A DNA stretch of 64,000 nt from Colwellia sp. 75C3 (GTDB lineage Bacteria; Pseudomonadota; Gammaproteobacteria; Enterobacterales; Alteromonadaceae), in NCBI RefSeq assembly GCF_002836255.1, contig NZ_PJAU01000054.1, forward strand, positions 186,001 through 250,000. Reading direction: 5' to 3'. Both the position numbers and the translations under genes were made by a program. The notes below the pieces were generated by a model. That model ran no database searches. It was not told the DNA's origin and worked only from the letters and a program-made list of their open reading frames with translations. Positions 19,011 to 28,973 of the stretch are shown in pieces (the stretch's first letter is position 1; the number at the start of each line of letters is the position of its first letter).

Positions 19011-20510
19011 ATGAAAATATCACTTTACCAACGTTTAGCACTAACTCTTTGCGCTGCTTTCATAATAATGGCTTCATTACTCGTTGCTTGGAGTAACTCT
19101 TTAGTAGAACAGTCAAAGTACCAAGCAGAGCAAAAATTACATGTAAATCTAGCTGAACATTTAGCCCATGATAACCCGTTATTACAAGATGGTGTTTATG
19201 ATAAACCCGCCTTAGAAAATCTTTTTCATACACTGATGTTACTAGGACCTGCTTTTGAATTTTATTTTTTAGATGCTGAAGGTAATATTTTAACTTACTC
19301 CGCAGACCCAGCTAAAATCAAACGTAAAGCTGTCTCATTAGCACCACTCAAGCAGTTAATTGCTAACCCACAACAAGTGCCTGTTTTTGGTGATGATCCT
19401 CGAGGATTTAGTAATAAAAAAATATTTTCAGCTTCCCCCGTATATCAAGGTGATCTGCTGCAAGGCTATTTATATATTATTATTGGCGGAGAAATTTATG
19501 ATTCTATTTTTAGCCAAGTACAAGGGGATAAAGATTTACAGAAATACGGTGCCTTTGTTATCGCCAGCTTGTTATTACTTCTACTAGTTTTATTAGCGGT
19601 ATTCCACTACTTCACCCATCCAGTAAGAGAGCTAGCAAGACAAATGCAGGCACTTAAAGCGGTGCAATACGATCAAACAAAAATACAGCTAAAACAATGG
19701 GGATCAGTATCAGACCACAGTATTGATAATAATGAAGTACACTTCCTCGGTGCTACGTTTAACGACATGGTGGTACAAATTAATCAACAATTCTCTTTAT
19801 TGACTGAAAACGATCGAATACGTCGAGAGTTATTAGCGCACTTATCTCACGATTTACGTACACCGTTAGCGACAATGCAAGGTTATGTTGAAACACTGGT
19901 TATCAAGGCTGACTCAATTACAGATATTGAGCGTGCACAATACTTAGTAACCGTACAACGTAGTATCGCTCAATTGAAACGCCTAATTGACCAAATATTT
20001 GAATTAGCCCACTTAGAGAATGGCCAGGTAACCGTCAACTTAGAAACATTTGCCATAGGAGAGTTATTACATGACATCATGGCAAAGTTTGTACTCAAAG
20101 CGGATGAGAAGAAAATTTCATTAGCCTTAAAACCCGCGCAATGCCGTTTTATGGTTTATTCAGATATTGCCAAGCTTGAGCGCATCATGACCAATTTACT
20201 TGAAAATGCGATTCGTCATACGAACGAAGGCGGTGAAATAATTATTAACGTCAGTCAAGGCGACAATAAACAAAACAATAAAATAAAAATTGCGGTTATC
20301 GATAATGGAAGTGGCATTAGTAAAGCGGATATTGCTTATATATTTGACGCGAGATATCGTGCAAGTAATGCTATTGAGGATAGTACTCATCATACGGGTT
20401 TAGGTTTAGCAATTAGCCAAAAGCTAAGCCTGATATTAAACTCAGAGTTAATGGTTAGCAGCGAATTAGGACAAGGTAGTAATTTTTCATTTTCATTGAA
20501 AACAGCATAA
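19011..20510 (+). CDS. Sensor histidine kinase
   Basis: A 499-residue membrane kinase. TM1 is near residues 10-28, a periplasmic sensor of about 150 residues follows, and TM2 (FVIASLLLLLLVLLAVFHYF) is near 182-202. Then come a HAMP linker, HisKA with His280 in LLAHLSHDLRTPLA, and a HATPase with NLLENAIRH, DNGSGIS and GLGLAIS. AAGGA upstream supports the start. It pairs with the regulator immediately upstream. A hairpin at 20553-20591 probably ends the transcript. The signal is unknown. Confidence 0.92.
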   Translation: MKISLYQRLALTLCAAFIIMASLLVAWSNSLVEQSKYQAEQKLHVNLAEHLAHDNPLLQDGVYDKPALENLFHTLMLLGPAFEFYFLDAEGNILTYSADPAKIKRKAVSLAPLKQLIANPQQVPVFGDDPRGFSNKKIFSASPVYQGDLLQGYLYIIIGGEIYDSIFSQVQGDKDLQKYGAFVIASLLLLLLVLLAVFHYFTHPVRELARQMQALKAVQYDQTKIQLKQWGSVSDHSIDNNEVHFLGATFNDMVVQINQQFSLLTENDRIRRELLAHLSHDLRTPLATMQGYVETLVIKADSITDIERAQYLVTVQRSIAQLKRLIDQIFELAHLENGQVTVNLETFAIGELLHDIMAKFVLKADEKKISLALKPAQCRFMVYSDIAKLERIMTNLLENAIRHTNEGGEIIINVSQGDNKQNNKIKIAVIDNGSGISKADIAYIFDARYRASNAIEDSTHHTGLGLAISQKLSLILNSELMVSSELGQGSNFSFSLKTA

Positions 20511-20552
20511 TTAAGTCTATTATTTTTTTAAAAGAAACAGATACACTTACTG

Positions 20553-20591
20553 TTTAGCCTCACACTTTTGACCATCAAGTATGAGGCTAAA
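20553..20591 (+). terminator. Probable terminator after the kinase gene
   Basis: TTTAGCCTCA (20553-20562) pairs with TGAGGCTAAA (20582-20591). The stem continues inward as CACTT/AAGTA with one mismatch. It lies 42 bases after the kinase stop. The T-run behind it is loose, so the efficiency is uncertain. Confidence 0.55.
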
Positions 20592-20820
20592 TAACTTATT
20601 TTTAATTTAACCTTACCATTGAGCTTTATTTAACTTACAAAGCATATTAAATAAGGGCTTGCATCGACTTATATCACAACAAAGTATTGCCTAAAGGTTA
20701 ACAAATCACCTTGTTAATATGACGACAAGTAATGTTCTCATACGCTATTGAAAAACTGAATTACTTCAAACCCCACCACTACTGATATACAAATAAGACA
20801 ATAAGTAGCAATAAAATTTA

Positions 20821-20895
20821 TTGACCTTCAAAACTATCCACGCTAAATTGAAAGCGCTTCCAGCATTAAAAACAATATAATTGGAAGCGCTACCA
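20821..20895 (+). promoter_or_regulatory. GH1 promoter with two LacI-type operators
   Basis: A -35 TTGACC (20821-20826), a 17-base spacer and a -10 TAAATT (20844-20849) are followed directly by operator TGAAAGCGCTTCCA (20849-20862). A second operator, TGGAAGCGCTACCA, lies at 20882-20895, 33 bases further. Binding at the first would block the start of transcription. The same palindrome stands before the TonB receptor and between the FucP-type transporter and the lacI gene. The rest of the 424-base gap (20511-20934) holds only the terminator noted above. Confidence 0.75.
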
Positions 20896-20934
20896 ACAAT
20901 AACTAAAACTACAGCAAATAAGTGTTATATAACC

Positions 20935-22266
20935 ATGAAAATATCTTTACCTAATGATTCTAAATTAACATCAAAAGAGTTTCTCTTCGGAGTCGCTACC
21001 GCTTCCTTTCAAATTGAAGGTGGAATAGCGCAGCGCTTACCCTGCATTTGGGATTCGTTTTGTGCGGATGAAGGAAATATCGCCGATAATTCAAACGGGG
21101 ATATTGCCTGCGATCATTACCACCTATGGAAAAATGATGTTGCAATGATCAAATCTTTAAATGTTGATGCTTATCGTCTTTCTATCTCGTGGGGTAGAGT
21201 AATTAATCAAGACGGTAGCCCTAATAATGAAGGCATTGCGTTTTATATTAATTTATTAGATGAGTTAAAGGCCGCTAACATAAAAGCATTTGTTACCCTT
21301 TATCATTGGGACCTTCCTCAACATCTTGAGGATAAAGGTGGTTGGTTGAATAGAGAAACGGCTTATAAGTTTCAAGAATATACCGAAATAGTGGTGAAAG
21401 CATTCGGTGACCGTGTGCATTCTTACGCAACACTCAACGAACCTTTTTGTAGTGCCTATCTAGGTTATGAAATAGGCATTCATGCGCCAGGCATTAAAGG
21501 TAAAGAGTTTGGTAAAAAAGCGGCTCATCACTTATTACTTGCCCATGGTTTAGCGATGCAAGTATTAAAAAAACTAAGTCCAAACACCTTAAGCGGCATA
21601 GTGCTTAATTTTACCCCTTGTTACCCGCTTTCTGAAAGTGTAGCCGATATCAATGCTGCAAAATATGCAGATGACTATTTTAATCAATGGTATATAAAAC
21701 CTATTATCGATGGGCAATACCCTGAAATATTATCACAACTCCCTGAATCACATCATCCAGAAGTTCATCAAGATGACCTAGAGATAATATCTCAACCAAT
21801 TGATTACTTAGGTATAAATTATTATACAAGAGCAGTTTATCAAGCCGATGACAAAGAGATATTTAGCGCAGTAGAACCTAAAAATGTGCCATTAACCGAT
21901 ATGGGCTGGGAAATATATCCGCAAGGTTTTACTGACTTATTAGTCTCTTTAAATAAAGCCTACACATTACCACCGGTTTATATCACCGAAAATGGCGCGG
22001 CGATGCCAGACACAATAAAAAATGATATCGTCGATGATCAACACAGAATTAATTACTATAACAGTCATTTAAATGCTGTTGATAAGGCGATTAAAGCGGG
22101 GGTTGATATTAGAGGTTACTTCGCTTGGAGCTTAATGGACAATTTTGAATGGGCACTAGGTTACATGAAAAGATTTGGCATTGTTTATGTTGATTATCAA
22201 ACTCAAAAGCGAACCATTAAGGCTAGTGGTTATGCTTATCGGGACTTTCTAAATCAACGAAAATAA
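20935..22266 (+). CDS. GH1 beta-glucosidase
   Basis: A 443-residue cytoplasmic glycoside hydrolase with no signal peptide. It has the N-terminal GH1 signature (FLFGVATASFQIEGG), acid/base Glu169 in TLNEPF and nucleophile Glu352 in ITENGAA; the terminal region WSLMDNFEWALGYMKRFG lines the glucose site. It hydrolyses terminal beta-linked glucose from short oligosaccharides such as cellobiose or laminaribiose. The frame extends upstream to 20881, but those codons overlap the operator, so the ATG at 20935 is preferred although its ribosome site is weak. It is co-directional with the symporter gene 51 bases downstream and lies under LacI-type operators. Confidence 0.93.
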   Translation: MKISLPNDSKLTSKEFLFGVATASFQIEGGIAQRLPCIWDSFCADEGNIADNSNGDIACDHYHLWKNDVAMIKSLNVDAYRLSISWGRVINQDGSPNNEGIAFYINLLDELKAANIKAFVTLYHWDLPQHLEDKGGWLNRETAYKFQEYTEIVVKAFGDRVHSYATLNEPFCSAYLGYEIGIHAPGIKGKEFGKKAAHHLLLAHGLAMQVLKKLSPNTLSGIVLNFTPCYPLSESVADINAAKYADDYFNQWYIKPIIDGQYPEILSQLPESHHPEVHQDDLEIISQPIDYLGINYYTRAVYQADDKEIFSAVEPKNVPLTDMGWEIYPQGFTDLLVSLNKAYTLPPVYITENGAAMPDTIKNDIVDDQHRINYYNSHLNAVDKAIKAGVDIRGYFAWSLMDNFEWALGYMKRFGIVYVDYQTQKRTIKASGYAYRDFLNQRK

Positions 22267-22317
22267 TTTAAATTACATTAAAGAAAATAAAAAAACAGCC
22301 TAACAGACGAGATTAAC

Positions 22318-23646
22318 ATGCTTAAAATAAAAGAAAAAATTGCCTACGGCTTAGGCGATACGGCTAGTAATATCATCTTCCAAACGGTGATGATGTTTCT
22401 GCTTATCTATTATACTGATGTCGTTGGTCTATCCCCGGCGTTAGTGGGTACTCTTTTTCTGGTTGTACGAATATTTGACGCAATAACCGATCCTCTAATG
22501 GGGGCGATGGCTGATCGTACCAACACCAAGTGGGGGCAATTTAGACCCTATTTACTCTGGTTAGCCGTTCCTTTTGGCCTCATTAGTGTTTTAGCTTTTT
22601 CAACCTTTGATTTATCTGACAATGGTAAAATCATCTACGCCTTTGCTACCTACAGTTTATTAATGATTGTTTATACCGCAATCAATATTCCTTACTCTGC
22701 GCTGGGTGGCGTGCTAACCGCAGATCCAAAAGAACGCGTCAGTGTGCAATCTTATCGTTTTGTATTTGGTATGCTAGGCGGCTTGATTGTTGCCGCCGGC
22801 ACCATGCCGTTAGTTGAATGGTTTGGTGAAGGTGACAAAGCGCTAGGTTATCAGTATACGATGATCGCAATGAGTACATTAGGCGTAATACTTTTTCTAC
22901 TTTGTTTTGCTGGCACTAAAGAAAGAGTTAGCCCCCCAAAAGATCAAAGTTCAACATTTAAAGAAAATTTTGCTCACCTTTGGCAAAACGACCAATGGCG
23001 AATACTTTGTATTGCTGGTTTATTTCTTTTAAGTGGTCAAGTTTTAAGAGGAACCCTTGCTGTTTATTATGTGAAATATTATCTTGGCCAAGCTGAGCTA
23101 ATTACCTTATTTATGACTTTAGGTATGATCGGCAGTATTCTTGGCGCGGGTTTATCACAAATATTAGCGAAAAGAGTGTGTAAAATAAAAGCTTATATTG
23201 CCCTACAATCTATCGCCGCATTCATTTGTATTATTAGCTACTTTGTTGGTAAAGACCAAATCACTATGGCTTTTAGCTTATTCTTCCTCTGGAATTTTTT
23301 CTTACAAATGGCAACACCACTACTGTGGGCAAAAATGGCTGATACCATCGATTATGGACACTGGAAAACGGGCATCCGTATCACGGGCATGATTTATTCC
23401 GCGGTGGTATTTTTTATCAAACTCGGTGTAGCCATTGGCGGAGCATTAGCTGGTTGGTCATTAGCGTATTATGGTTATCAAGCGGATGTAGAACAAACAG
23501 AACTCACCCAGCAGGGTATTCTACTGTCATTTACCATATTTCCAGCCTTAGGTTCAATCTTAGTTGCCTGGGTAATGCGTTGGTACACCTTAGATGATAA
23601 AAAAGTAGATCAGATCCATAAAACATTACAACAACGAGCATTGTAA
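22318..23646 (+). CDS. GPH-family sugar:cation symporter (MFS)
   Basis: A 442-residue inner-membrane protein with 12 predicted helices. It carries the glycoside-pentoside-hexuronide family signature: RIFDAITDPLMGAMADRT followed by WGQFRPYLLW, and a late WAKMADTIDYGHWKTG motif. Members import di- and oligosaccharides with Na+ or H+. Placement right after a GH1 beta-glucosidase, in the same likely operon, suggests uptake of beta-glucan di- or trisaccharides for cytoplasmic cleavage. The exact substrate is inferred. A 13-bp hairpin follows 24 bases after the stop. Confidence 0.9.
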   Translation: MLKIKEKIAYGLGDTASNIIFQTVMMFLLIYYTDVVGLSPALVGTLFLVVRIFDAITDPLMGAMADRTNTKWGQFRPYLLWLAVPFGLISVLAFSTFDLSDNGKIIYAFATYSLLMIVYTAINIPYSALGGVLTADPKERVSVQSYRFVFGMLGGLIVAAGTMPLVEWFGEGDKALGYQYTMIAMSTLGVILFLLCFAGTKERVSPPKDQSSTFKENFAHLWQNDQWRILCIAGLFLLSGQVLRGTLAVYYVKYYLGQAELITLFMTLGMIGSILGAGLSQILAKRVCKIKAYIALQSIAAFICIISYFVGKDQITMAFSLFFLWNFFLQMATPLLWAKMADTIDYGHWKTGIRITGMIYSAVVFFIKLGVAIGGALAGWSLAYYGYQADVEQTELTQQGILLSFTIFPALGSILVAWVMRWYTLDDKKVDQIHKTLQQRAL

Positions 23647-23670
23647 TCCCACAAAAATAACCAGGCTTGC

Positions 23671-23713
23671 ATAAGACTAATCACTATTTTTCTTTATTGA
23701 TGATTAGTCTTAT
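23671..23713 (+). terminator. Hairpin after the GH1-symporter operon
   Basis: ATAAGACTAATCA (23671-23683) is a perfect 13-bp inverted match to TGATTAGTCTTAT (23701-23713). The position just after the symporter suggests termination, but there is no U-tract, so an mRNA-stabilising role is equally possible. Confidence 0.5.
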
Positions 23714-23993
23714 AGCCGTTACTGATAATTCTACAAAGTTAAAGTCCACCTGAATATCCCCTACTGTTCAAAATGTAATTTCACTTTTTTGAGCCTATTC
23801 AATTTTAGGCACTACAATTGAGTAAGACTTATCTTCTCTGTTATTACAGTCACAAAAAAGTTCGATAGGTATAAATATCAACCGACACCTGCACATTAAG
23901 TAAACAACTAAAATTCAATGACCTGCCAATTAAAACACCGATAAAAATGAGTAAAAACTCTAAATGTTTTTTACACTATTTAACAAATTTGTA

Positions 23994-24080
23994 TTGACCT
24001 AGTAATGAAACTGTTTTAATTTGTGAAAGCGCTTCCAAAGCAAGTTGTATTTTTTTTAACTCAAACTGGAAGCGCTTCCA
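23994..24080 (+). promoter_or_regulatory. TonB-receptor promoter with two LacI-type operators
   Basis: A -35 TTGACC (23994-23999), 17 bases, and a weak -10 TAATTT (24017-24022) lead into operator TGAAAGCGCTTCCA (24024-24037). A second, perfectly palindromic operator TGGAAGCGCTTCCA is at 24067-24080, 43 bases on. The geometry is almost the same as at the GH1 promoter (-35 to operator 30 versus 28 bases). The remaining part of the 482-base gap (23647-24128) holds the hairpin noted above and otherwise nothing I recognise. Confidence 0.75.
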
Positions 24081-24128
24081 AAATATAATATATTAAAAGA
24101 CATATAATTAAGTGTTAAGGGGATACAC

Positions 24129-27113
24129 ATGAGACAACATAATTTTAAAAAGACACGTTTAGCAACAAGCTTATCATTAATATTAGGCGCAACAGTGATA
24201 GCTCCTACTTTTGCTGCAGAAACTGAAGTGAAAAAAACAGACAATGTTGAAGTGATTGAAGTTACCGGTATTCGCGGTAGCTTAATTAAATCAATGGATA
24301 TCAAGCGTAGCTCACAAGGTGTAGTGGATGCCATATCATCAGAAGACATGGGTAAATTCCCAGATTCTAACTTAGCAGAGTCGTTACAGCGCATCTCAGG
24401 TGTATCCATCGACCGCTCTAACGGTGAAGGCTCTAAAGTAACTGTTCGTGGTTTAGGTCCAGACTTCAACTTAGTCACCTTAAATGGCCGTCAAATGCCT
24501 TCGTCCAACCTTGAATCTACCGTCATTAGTAATTCACGTTCTTACGACTTTGCAAATATTGCCTCTGAAGCGATCAGTGGTGTAGAGGTTTATAAAACAG
24601 GAAGAGCTGATGTTTCTAGTGGTGGTATCGGCGCAACTATAAACATTTTAACAGCAAGACCCCTTGATACTCCTGGACAAAAAGCATCCATTGGCATCAA
24701 AGCCGTAATGGACCAATCAACGGATGAAGGGGATAGCGTCACTCCTGAGTTATCAGGTCTTTATAGTAATACTTTTGCCGATGATACGATTGGTTTTGGC
24801 GTTTCATTTAGTCATCAAGAGAGAAATGGGGCGACTAAAGAAGCCGTTGTTCCACAATGGCATACCCAAGCAATTGCCCCCGTTGACGGCTGGAATGGTG
24901 GTATCAACAATACTGATTGGGAAGAAGGTGACACATTCAACCGCCCACAGCAATTTCGTTACAACTTTACTGAATTTGATCGCACCAGAGATAATGGACA
25001 GCTAGTATTTCAATATGCACCAAGTGATAACCTTATTATTACCGCTGATTATACTTTTTCAGAACAAACCGTTGAGTCAACATCAAACGGTATCGGTGCT
25101 TGGTTTTGGGAAGGCGAAACTATTGATGGCAGTTTAAATGAATTCACAACGGGCACAAACCACTCCCCTGTTGTCTGGCATTCTGGTGCAGGCCCTGATT
25201 TATCATTTTCAACATCAGAGTCAGCTCAAAAAAATAAAAATGAATCTATTGGCTTAAATTTAGAATGGCAAGTTAATGATAATCTAAGTTTTGGTGTTGA
25301 TTTCCACGATTCCTCAGCAACGTCAAAAGCTGATAGCCCATACGGTAATAGCTCTACCATTGAGTATGCAGTTAACTCTCGTCAAAGCACCACCATTGAT
25401 TTCAGACCTGACTTCCCAGTAATGTCTATTTCACAATTAGACGGATTGACCGGCGCTCCATCTGAATTGATTACTACAGGTAGCTCCCTTAGAAACAGTC
25501 AGTTTGAAAATGACCTGTCTCAAATTCAATTATCCGGGCAATACGTTTTTGATGACGGCGTTATTAGTAGTATCGACTTTGGTATATCTAAAACAGATAA
25601 CGATGTTCGTGCTTCTATTATGACAGCCCAACGTGATACTTGGGGTGGTGAAGGCAGTGTTGATGACGTTACCGATGATTTATTCACTGCTAACAGCAGC
25701 TCTTCTCAACTAGATGATTTACCAAGTACAGGCACCAATGCTGCTGGTGAAACTATTGAACTTTTTGACTTGTTCTACAATTTCAGTTTTGCCGATGCCG
25801 CAGCTGAAGTAGCTTCTTACGCTGCTCCAAATAATAGTAACAACGAAGTTTCAGCGGGTATCTGGCCTTGTGCAGATCGTTTTTGTGTCAATGAAAACTG
25901 GACCACTGACGAGCTAATATCAGAAGAATATACGGCTATTTATGGTCAAATAAACATGGAGTTTGAAATTGCAGATATGCCACTAGATATATCAGCAGGT
26001 TTCAGATATGAAGAGACTAAAGTTAATGCTAGTGCCATGGTACCTGCTTATACGGGTGTAGATTGGGTTTCTAACAACGAATTTGCGACTGTTGATACCG
26101 GTGAAAGCGCATTTACGAACTTTAGTGGTGATTATAATAACTTTTTACCTAACCTTGATATCAGTTTAGATATTACTGATGACTTGGTCGCTAGAGCGTC
26201 ATTTGGCAAAACACTTTCAAGACCTACCTACAATAACATTCGCGGTGGTGTTGGTATTGGTGAAGTAAGACAAGGTTTCGCTACAGCTAGCAGTGGTGAT
26301 CCAGGTTTGATTCCTTTTGAATCGACCAATGTTGATTTATCTTTAGAGTGGTACTTTGATGAAGGAAGCTACTTATCTGTCGGTTACTTTAAGAAAGATA
26401 TCGAAAACTTTATTGGCACGAAGACAACACCAGGTGAATTATTTGGTCTAAGAAGCCCTACCAGTGGACCTCGCTTTGAAGAAGCCATGGCCGCCGTTGG
26501 TAGTAGTGATAATACTGCCATTAGACAATACATTTTTGATAACTATCCAGAATCAAGCACCATAACAGGTGTAGACGCTGGAGGAACAACTACAGGTCAA
26601 ATACATTCAGTTGCCGGAGATGATCTAATTCAATTTGATATCACTGTGCCATTTAATGAGCGCGATGCTACTGTCGACGGTTTTGAGATTGCTTTCCAAC
26701 ATGCCTTAGAAAGTGGATTTGGTATTCAAGCCAACTTAACGTTTGTCGATAGTAATGCTAAATATGATGCTAGCGTTTTTGACAGTCAGTTTGCTCTACC
26801 TGGTTTAAGTGATACTGCCAACTTAGTCGCATTTTATGATAAAAATGGTATCCAAGTGCGTATCGCTTATAACTGGCGTGACGAATTCTTAGTTTCAACA
26901 AACAACAACCTTAATAACCCGCGTATTAATGAGTCTTACTCACAAATTGATATCAATGCGAGCTATAACATAAGTGAAGACTTCGTTGTGTTTATTGAAG
27001 GTATTAACATTACCGATGAAACTCAACGTATGTATAGCCGTAGCAGAAACGAATTGTTAAATGCTATTCAATCCGGTCCTCGTTACAATATCGGCGCTCG
27101 TTATACTTTCTAA
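24129..27113 (+). CDS. TonB-dependent receptor, beta-glucan oligosaccharide import
   Basis: A 994-residue outer-membrane receptor. Signal peptide to about residue 29 (TFAAE), then a TonB-box-like VEVIEVTGIRGSL. The plug domain begins SSEDMGKFPDSNLAESLQRI, with VTVRGLGPDFNLVTLNGRQM characteristic of the long Alteromonadales/Xanthomonas-type sugar receptors. The barrel ends GARYTF. AGGGGA upstream supports the start. Two LacI-type operators sit in its promoter and a strong terminator follows. With GH16, GH3 and GH1 nearby, the likely cargo is beta-1,3/1,4-glucan oligosaccharides (inference from context). Confidence 0.93.
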   Translation: MRQHNFKKTRLATSLSLILGATVIAPTFAAETEVKKTDNVEVIEVTGIRGSLIKSMDIKRSSQGVVDAISSEDMGKFPDSNLAESLQRISGVSIDRSNGEGSKVTVRGLGPDFNLVTLNGRQMPSSNLESTVISNSRSYDFANIASEAISGVEVYKTGRADVSSGGIGATINILTARPLDTPGQKASIGIKAVMDQSTDEGDSVTPELSGLYSNTFADDTIGFGVSFSHQERNGATKEAVVPQWHTQAIAPVDGWNGGINNTDWEEGDTFNRPQQFRYNFTEFDRTRDNGQLVFQYAPSDNLIITADYTFSEQTVESTSNGIGAWFWEGETIDGSLNEFTTGTNHSPVVWHSGAGPDLSFSTSESAQKNKNESIGLNLEWQVNDNLSFGVDFHDSSATSKADSPYGNSSTIEYAVNSRQSTTIDFRPDFPVMSISQLDGLTGAPSELITTGSSLRNSQFENDLSQIQLSGQYVFDDGVISSIDFGISKTDNDVRASIMTAQRDTWGGEGSVDDVTDDLFTANSSSSQLDDLPSTGTNAAGETIELFDLFYNFSFADAAAEVASYAAPNNSNNEVSAGIWPCADRFCVNENWTTDELISEEYTAIYGQINMEFEIADMPLDISAGFRYEETKVNASAMVPAYTGVDWVSNNEFATVDTGESAFTNFSGDYNNFLPNLDISLDITDDLVARASFGKTLSRPTYNNIRGGVGIGEVRQGFATASSGDPGLIPFESTNVDLSLEWYFDEGSYLSVGYFKKDIENFIGTKTTPGELFGLRSPTSGPRFEEAMAAVGSSDNTAIRQYIFDNYPESSTITGVDAGGTTTGQIHSVAGDDLIQFDITVPFNERDATVDGFEIAFQHALESGFGIQANLTFVDSNAKYDASVFDSQFALPGLSDTANLVAFYDKNGIQVRIAYNWRDEFLVSTNNNLNNPRINESYSQIDINASYNISEDFVVFIEGINITDETQRMYSRSRNELLNAIQSGPRYNIGARYTF

Positions 27114-27130
27114 CGACGTAGCTATATTTT

Positions 27131-27157
27131 AAAAAACCGCCTTCGGGCGGTTTTTTT
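27131..27157 (+). terminator. Rho-independent terminator after the TonB receptor
   Basis: AAAAAACCGCC-TTCG-GGCGGTTTTTT followed by further T's: a GC stem with a stable tetraloop and U-tract 18 bases after the receptor stop. SapC downstream therefore needs read-through or its own promoter in 27158-27200. Confidence 0.9.
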
Positions 27158-27212
27158 ATCAATTAAAACAAATATTTCTTTACGTTATATTTCAATTTAA
27201 AAGAGGTTAATT

Positions 27213-27944
27213 ATGTCAAATCATCAAATGTTGAATAATGAGCAACATAAAGGCTTGAAGGTTCATACACAAAGAAGCTCAGCATTGGGCGATAATATAA
27301 TGCTTACGCTTACCTTTCCTAATGAGTTTTACAACATCCAAGCGCATTACCCTATTGTTTTTCACAAAGATGAAGTAACAGAGAAATTTCAATCATATGT
27401 TTTGCTAGGCTTAGAAAAACAAGAAAATTTGTTTTTAAACAACGGCGGTTGGGATTGTGGTTATCTTCCTTATACCATTAAGGCTCAACCGTTCTTAATT
27501 GGTTTCCAGAACCAAGAACTTAATGGAAAAATACAAAAGCAAAGAGTAATCCACCTTGATGTCGATAGCCCTAAGCTAAATAAAGAACAAGGTGAAAATA
27601 TATTTACCGAGTTCGGTCAAAATACGCCTTTTATTGAGCATATAGGCGACGTTTTAGGGGAAATAGATAAGGGATTTGAAGAAAGTGAAGACTTTTTAAA
27701 CTTGTTAACTCAGTACGACTTGCTAGAGAAATTTGTTTTTGATATAGAACTAATCGATAAAAGTCATAATAGATTATCAGGCTTCTATACTATAAACGAA
27801 GAAACACTGAATAACTTAACATCTCAACAGCTTACTGAGTTAAGTAAGAAAGGTTTTTTAAAACCTCTCTATATGGCTGTCGCATCACTGCTAAATATGG
27901 GTGAACTAATCAAAAGAAAAAACAAAAAAATACAAATAAAATAG
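27213..27944 (+). CDS. SapC family protein
   Basis: A 243-residue protein with the SapC-family pattern: FYNIQAHYPIVFHKDE near the start, LFLNNGGWDCGYLPYTIKAQPF, an internal EQGENIFTEFGQ segment, and FYTINEETLNNLTSQQLTELSKKGFLKPLY-like end (positions about 185-220). No signal peptide. The founding member is a Campylobacter S-layer-linked protein, but in marine Gammaproteobacteria SapC genes occur beside sugar TonB receptors with no known activity. AGAGG precedes the ATG. It is the first of three tightly spaced genes (gaps 9 and 12 bases) with a cupin and a halogenase homologue. Confidence 0.82.
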   Translation: MSNHQMLNNEQHKGLKVHTQRSSALGDNIMLTLTFPNEFYNIQAHYPIVFHKDEVTEKFQSYVLLGLEKQENLFLNNGGWDCGYLPYTIKAQPFLIGFQNQELNGKIQKQRVIHLDVDSPKLNKEQGENIFTEFGQNTPFIEHIGDVLGEIDKGFEESEDFLNLLTQYDLLEKFVFDIELIDKSHNRLSGFYTINEETLNNLTSQQLTELSKKGFLKPLYMAVASLLNMGELIKRKNKKIQIK

Positions 27945-27953
27945 AGAAATAAC

Positions 27954-28961
27954 ATGTTAGGAACCCTTAAAGACGTTGTCAAAGTGGAAGGCATTAAAGC
28001 TTGTGATGTTCCTGCTTTTATTTACAATTCTAAACAACCACTTATTTTAAAAGGGTTTCTTAACGACTGGCCTATCGTTAAAAAAGGGCAAGAATCAAAA
28101 GCATCATTACAAAATTATCTATTAAAACATGCTAATGGCCAAGATGTAGTGGTTGGTCACGGGCCGGCTGATATTGACGGACGAATATTCTACAACGAAG
28201 CCGTTACCGCGCTGAATTGTAAAGCCTACAAAATGTCTTTATCAAACTTATTTGAGCATATAAATAAGCACCAAAATGATACGACTCCTCCGCTGTATTA
28301 TATGGGCACGACTTCAGTAGAAGGTCACTTTTCCAATTTAAGAGAAGAAAACAATATTCATATTGAAGGTAAATCGCCGGCTATGAATCTGTGGATGGGT
28401 AATCAAAGCACAATACCTGCCCATTACGATGTGCCTAACAATATTGCCTGTAATGTATATGGTAAAAGGCGTTTTACTTTATTTCCTCCTGAACAAATTG
28501 ACAATCTTTATATTGGTCCGCTTGATTTTACTCCTGCAGGACAATCAATAAGCCTCGTTGATTTTAAAAAAACCGACTTTAATAAATACCCTAAATTTAA
28601 ACAAGCATTAGAACATGCTCAAGTTGCTGAGCTAGAGGCAGGTGATGCCTTATTCTTACCCAGCATGTGGTGGCATCATGTAGAAGGCCTAGCGCATTTT
28701 AATTTATTAGCGACATTTTGGTGGTCATCCACTGATCATCTTAACGATGAGTCGGGTAACGCTTTACTGTATTCAGTCATGGCACTTCGACACTTACCTA
28801 AAGATAAAAAAGATATCTGGTTTAACTTATTCAAACATTATATTTTTGATGCTCCACCGCTAGATCACATTCCAGAACATGCAAAAGGGCTGCTCAATCC
28901 CCAAAATGCAAGTGCATTACGAAAGTTTAAAGATTATCTAATTAAACGTTTACGCTATTAG
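27954..28961 (+). CDS. Cupin-like (JmjC/cupin_8) domain protein
   Basis: A 335-residue protein of the FIH-like cupin_8 group. Early segment PLILKGFLNDWPIVKKG, core metal site PAHYDVPNNIACNVYGKRRFTLF (His-x-Asp), and the second His in LFLPSMWWHHVEGL. These residues suit an Fe(II)/2-oxoglutarate-dependent hydroxylase. The substrate is unknown; relatives hydroxylate proteins or tRNA. It sits between SapC and the halogenase homologue with gaps of 9 and 12 bases, so all three are co-expressed downstream of the sugar receptor. Good SD (AGAGAAAT). Confidence 0.82.
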   Translation: MLGTLKDVVKVEGIKACDVPAFIYNSKQPLILKGFLNDWPIVKKGQESKASLQNYLLKHANGQDVVVGHGPADIDGRIFYNEAVTALNCKAYKMSLSNLFEHINKHQNDTTPPLYYMGTTSVEGHFSNLREENNIHIEGKSPAMNLWMGNQSTIPAHYDVPNNIACNVYGKRRFTLFPPEQIDNLYIGPLDFTPAGQSISLVDFKKTDFNKYPKFKQALEHAQVAELEAGDALFLPSMWWHHVEGLAHFNLLATFWWSSTDHLNDESGNALLYSVMALRHLPKDKKDIWFNLFKHYIFDAPPLDHIPEHAKGLLNPQNASALRKFKDYLIKRLRY

Positions 28962-28973
28962 AAAGGAATTACC

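Noticed and set aside
24056..24478. 140-codon minus-strand frame opposite the TonB receptor start
   Set aside because: It is antisense to a well-supported receptor gene and its operator, with no recognisable domain.
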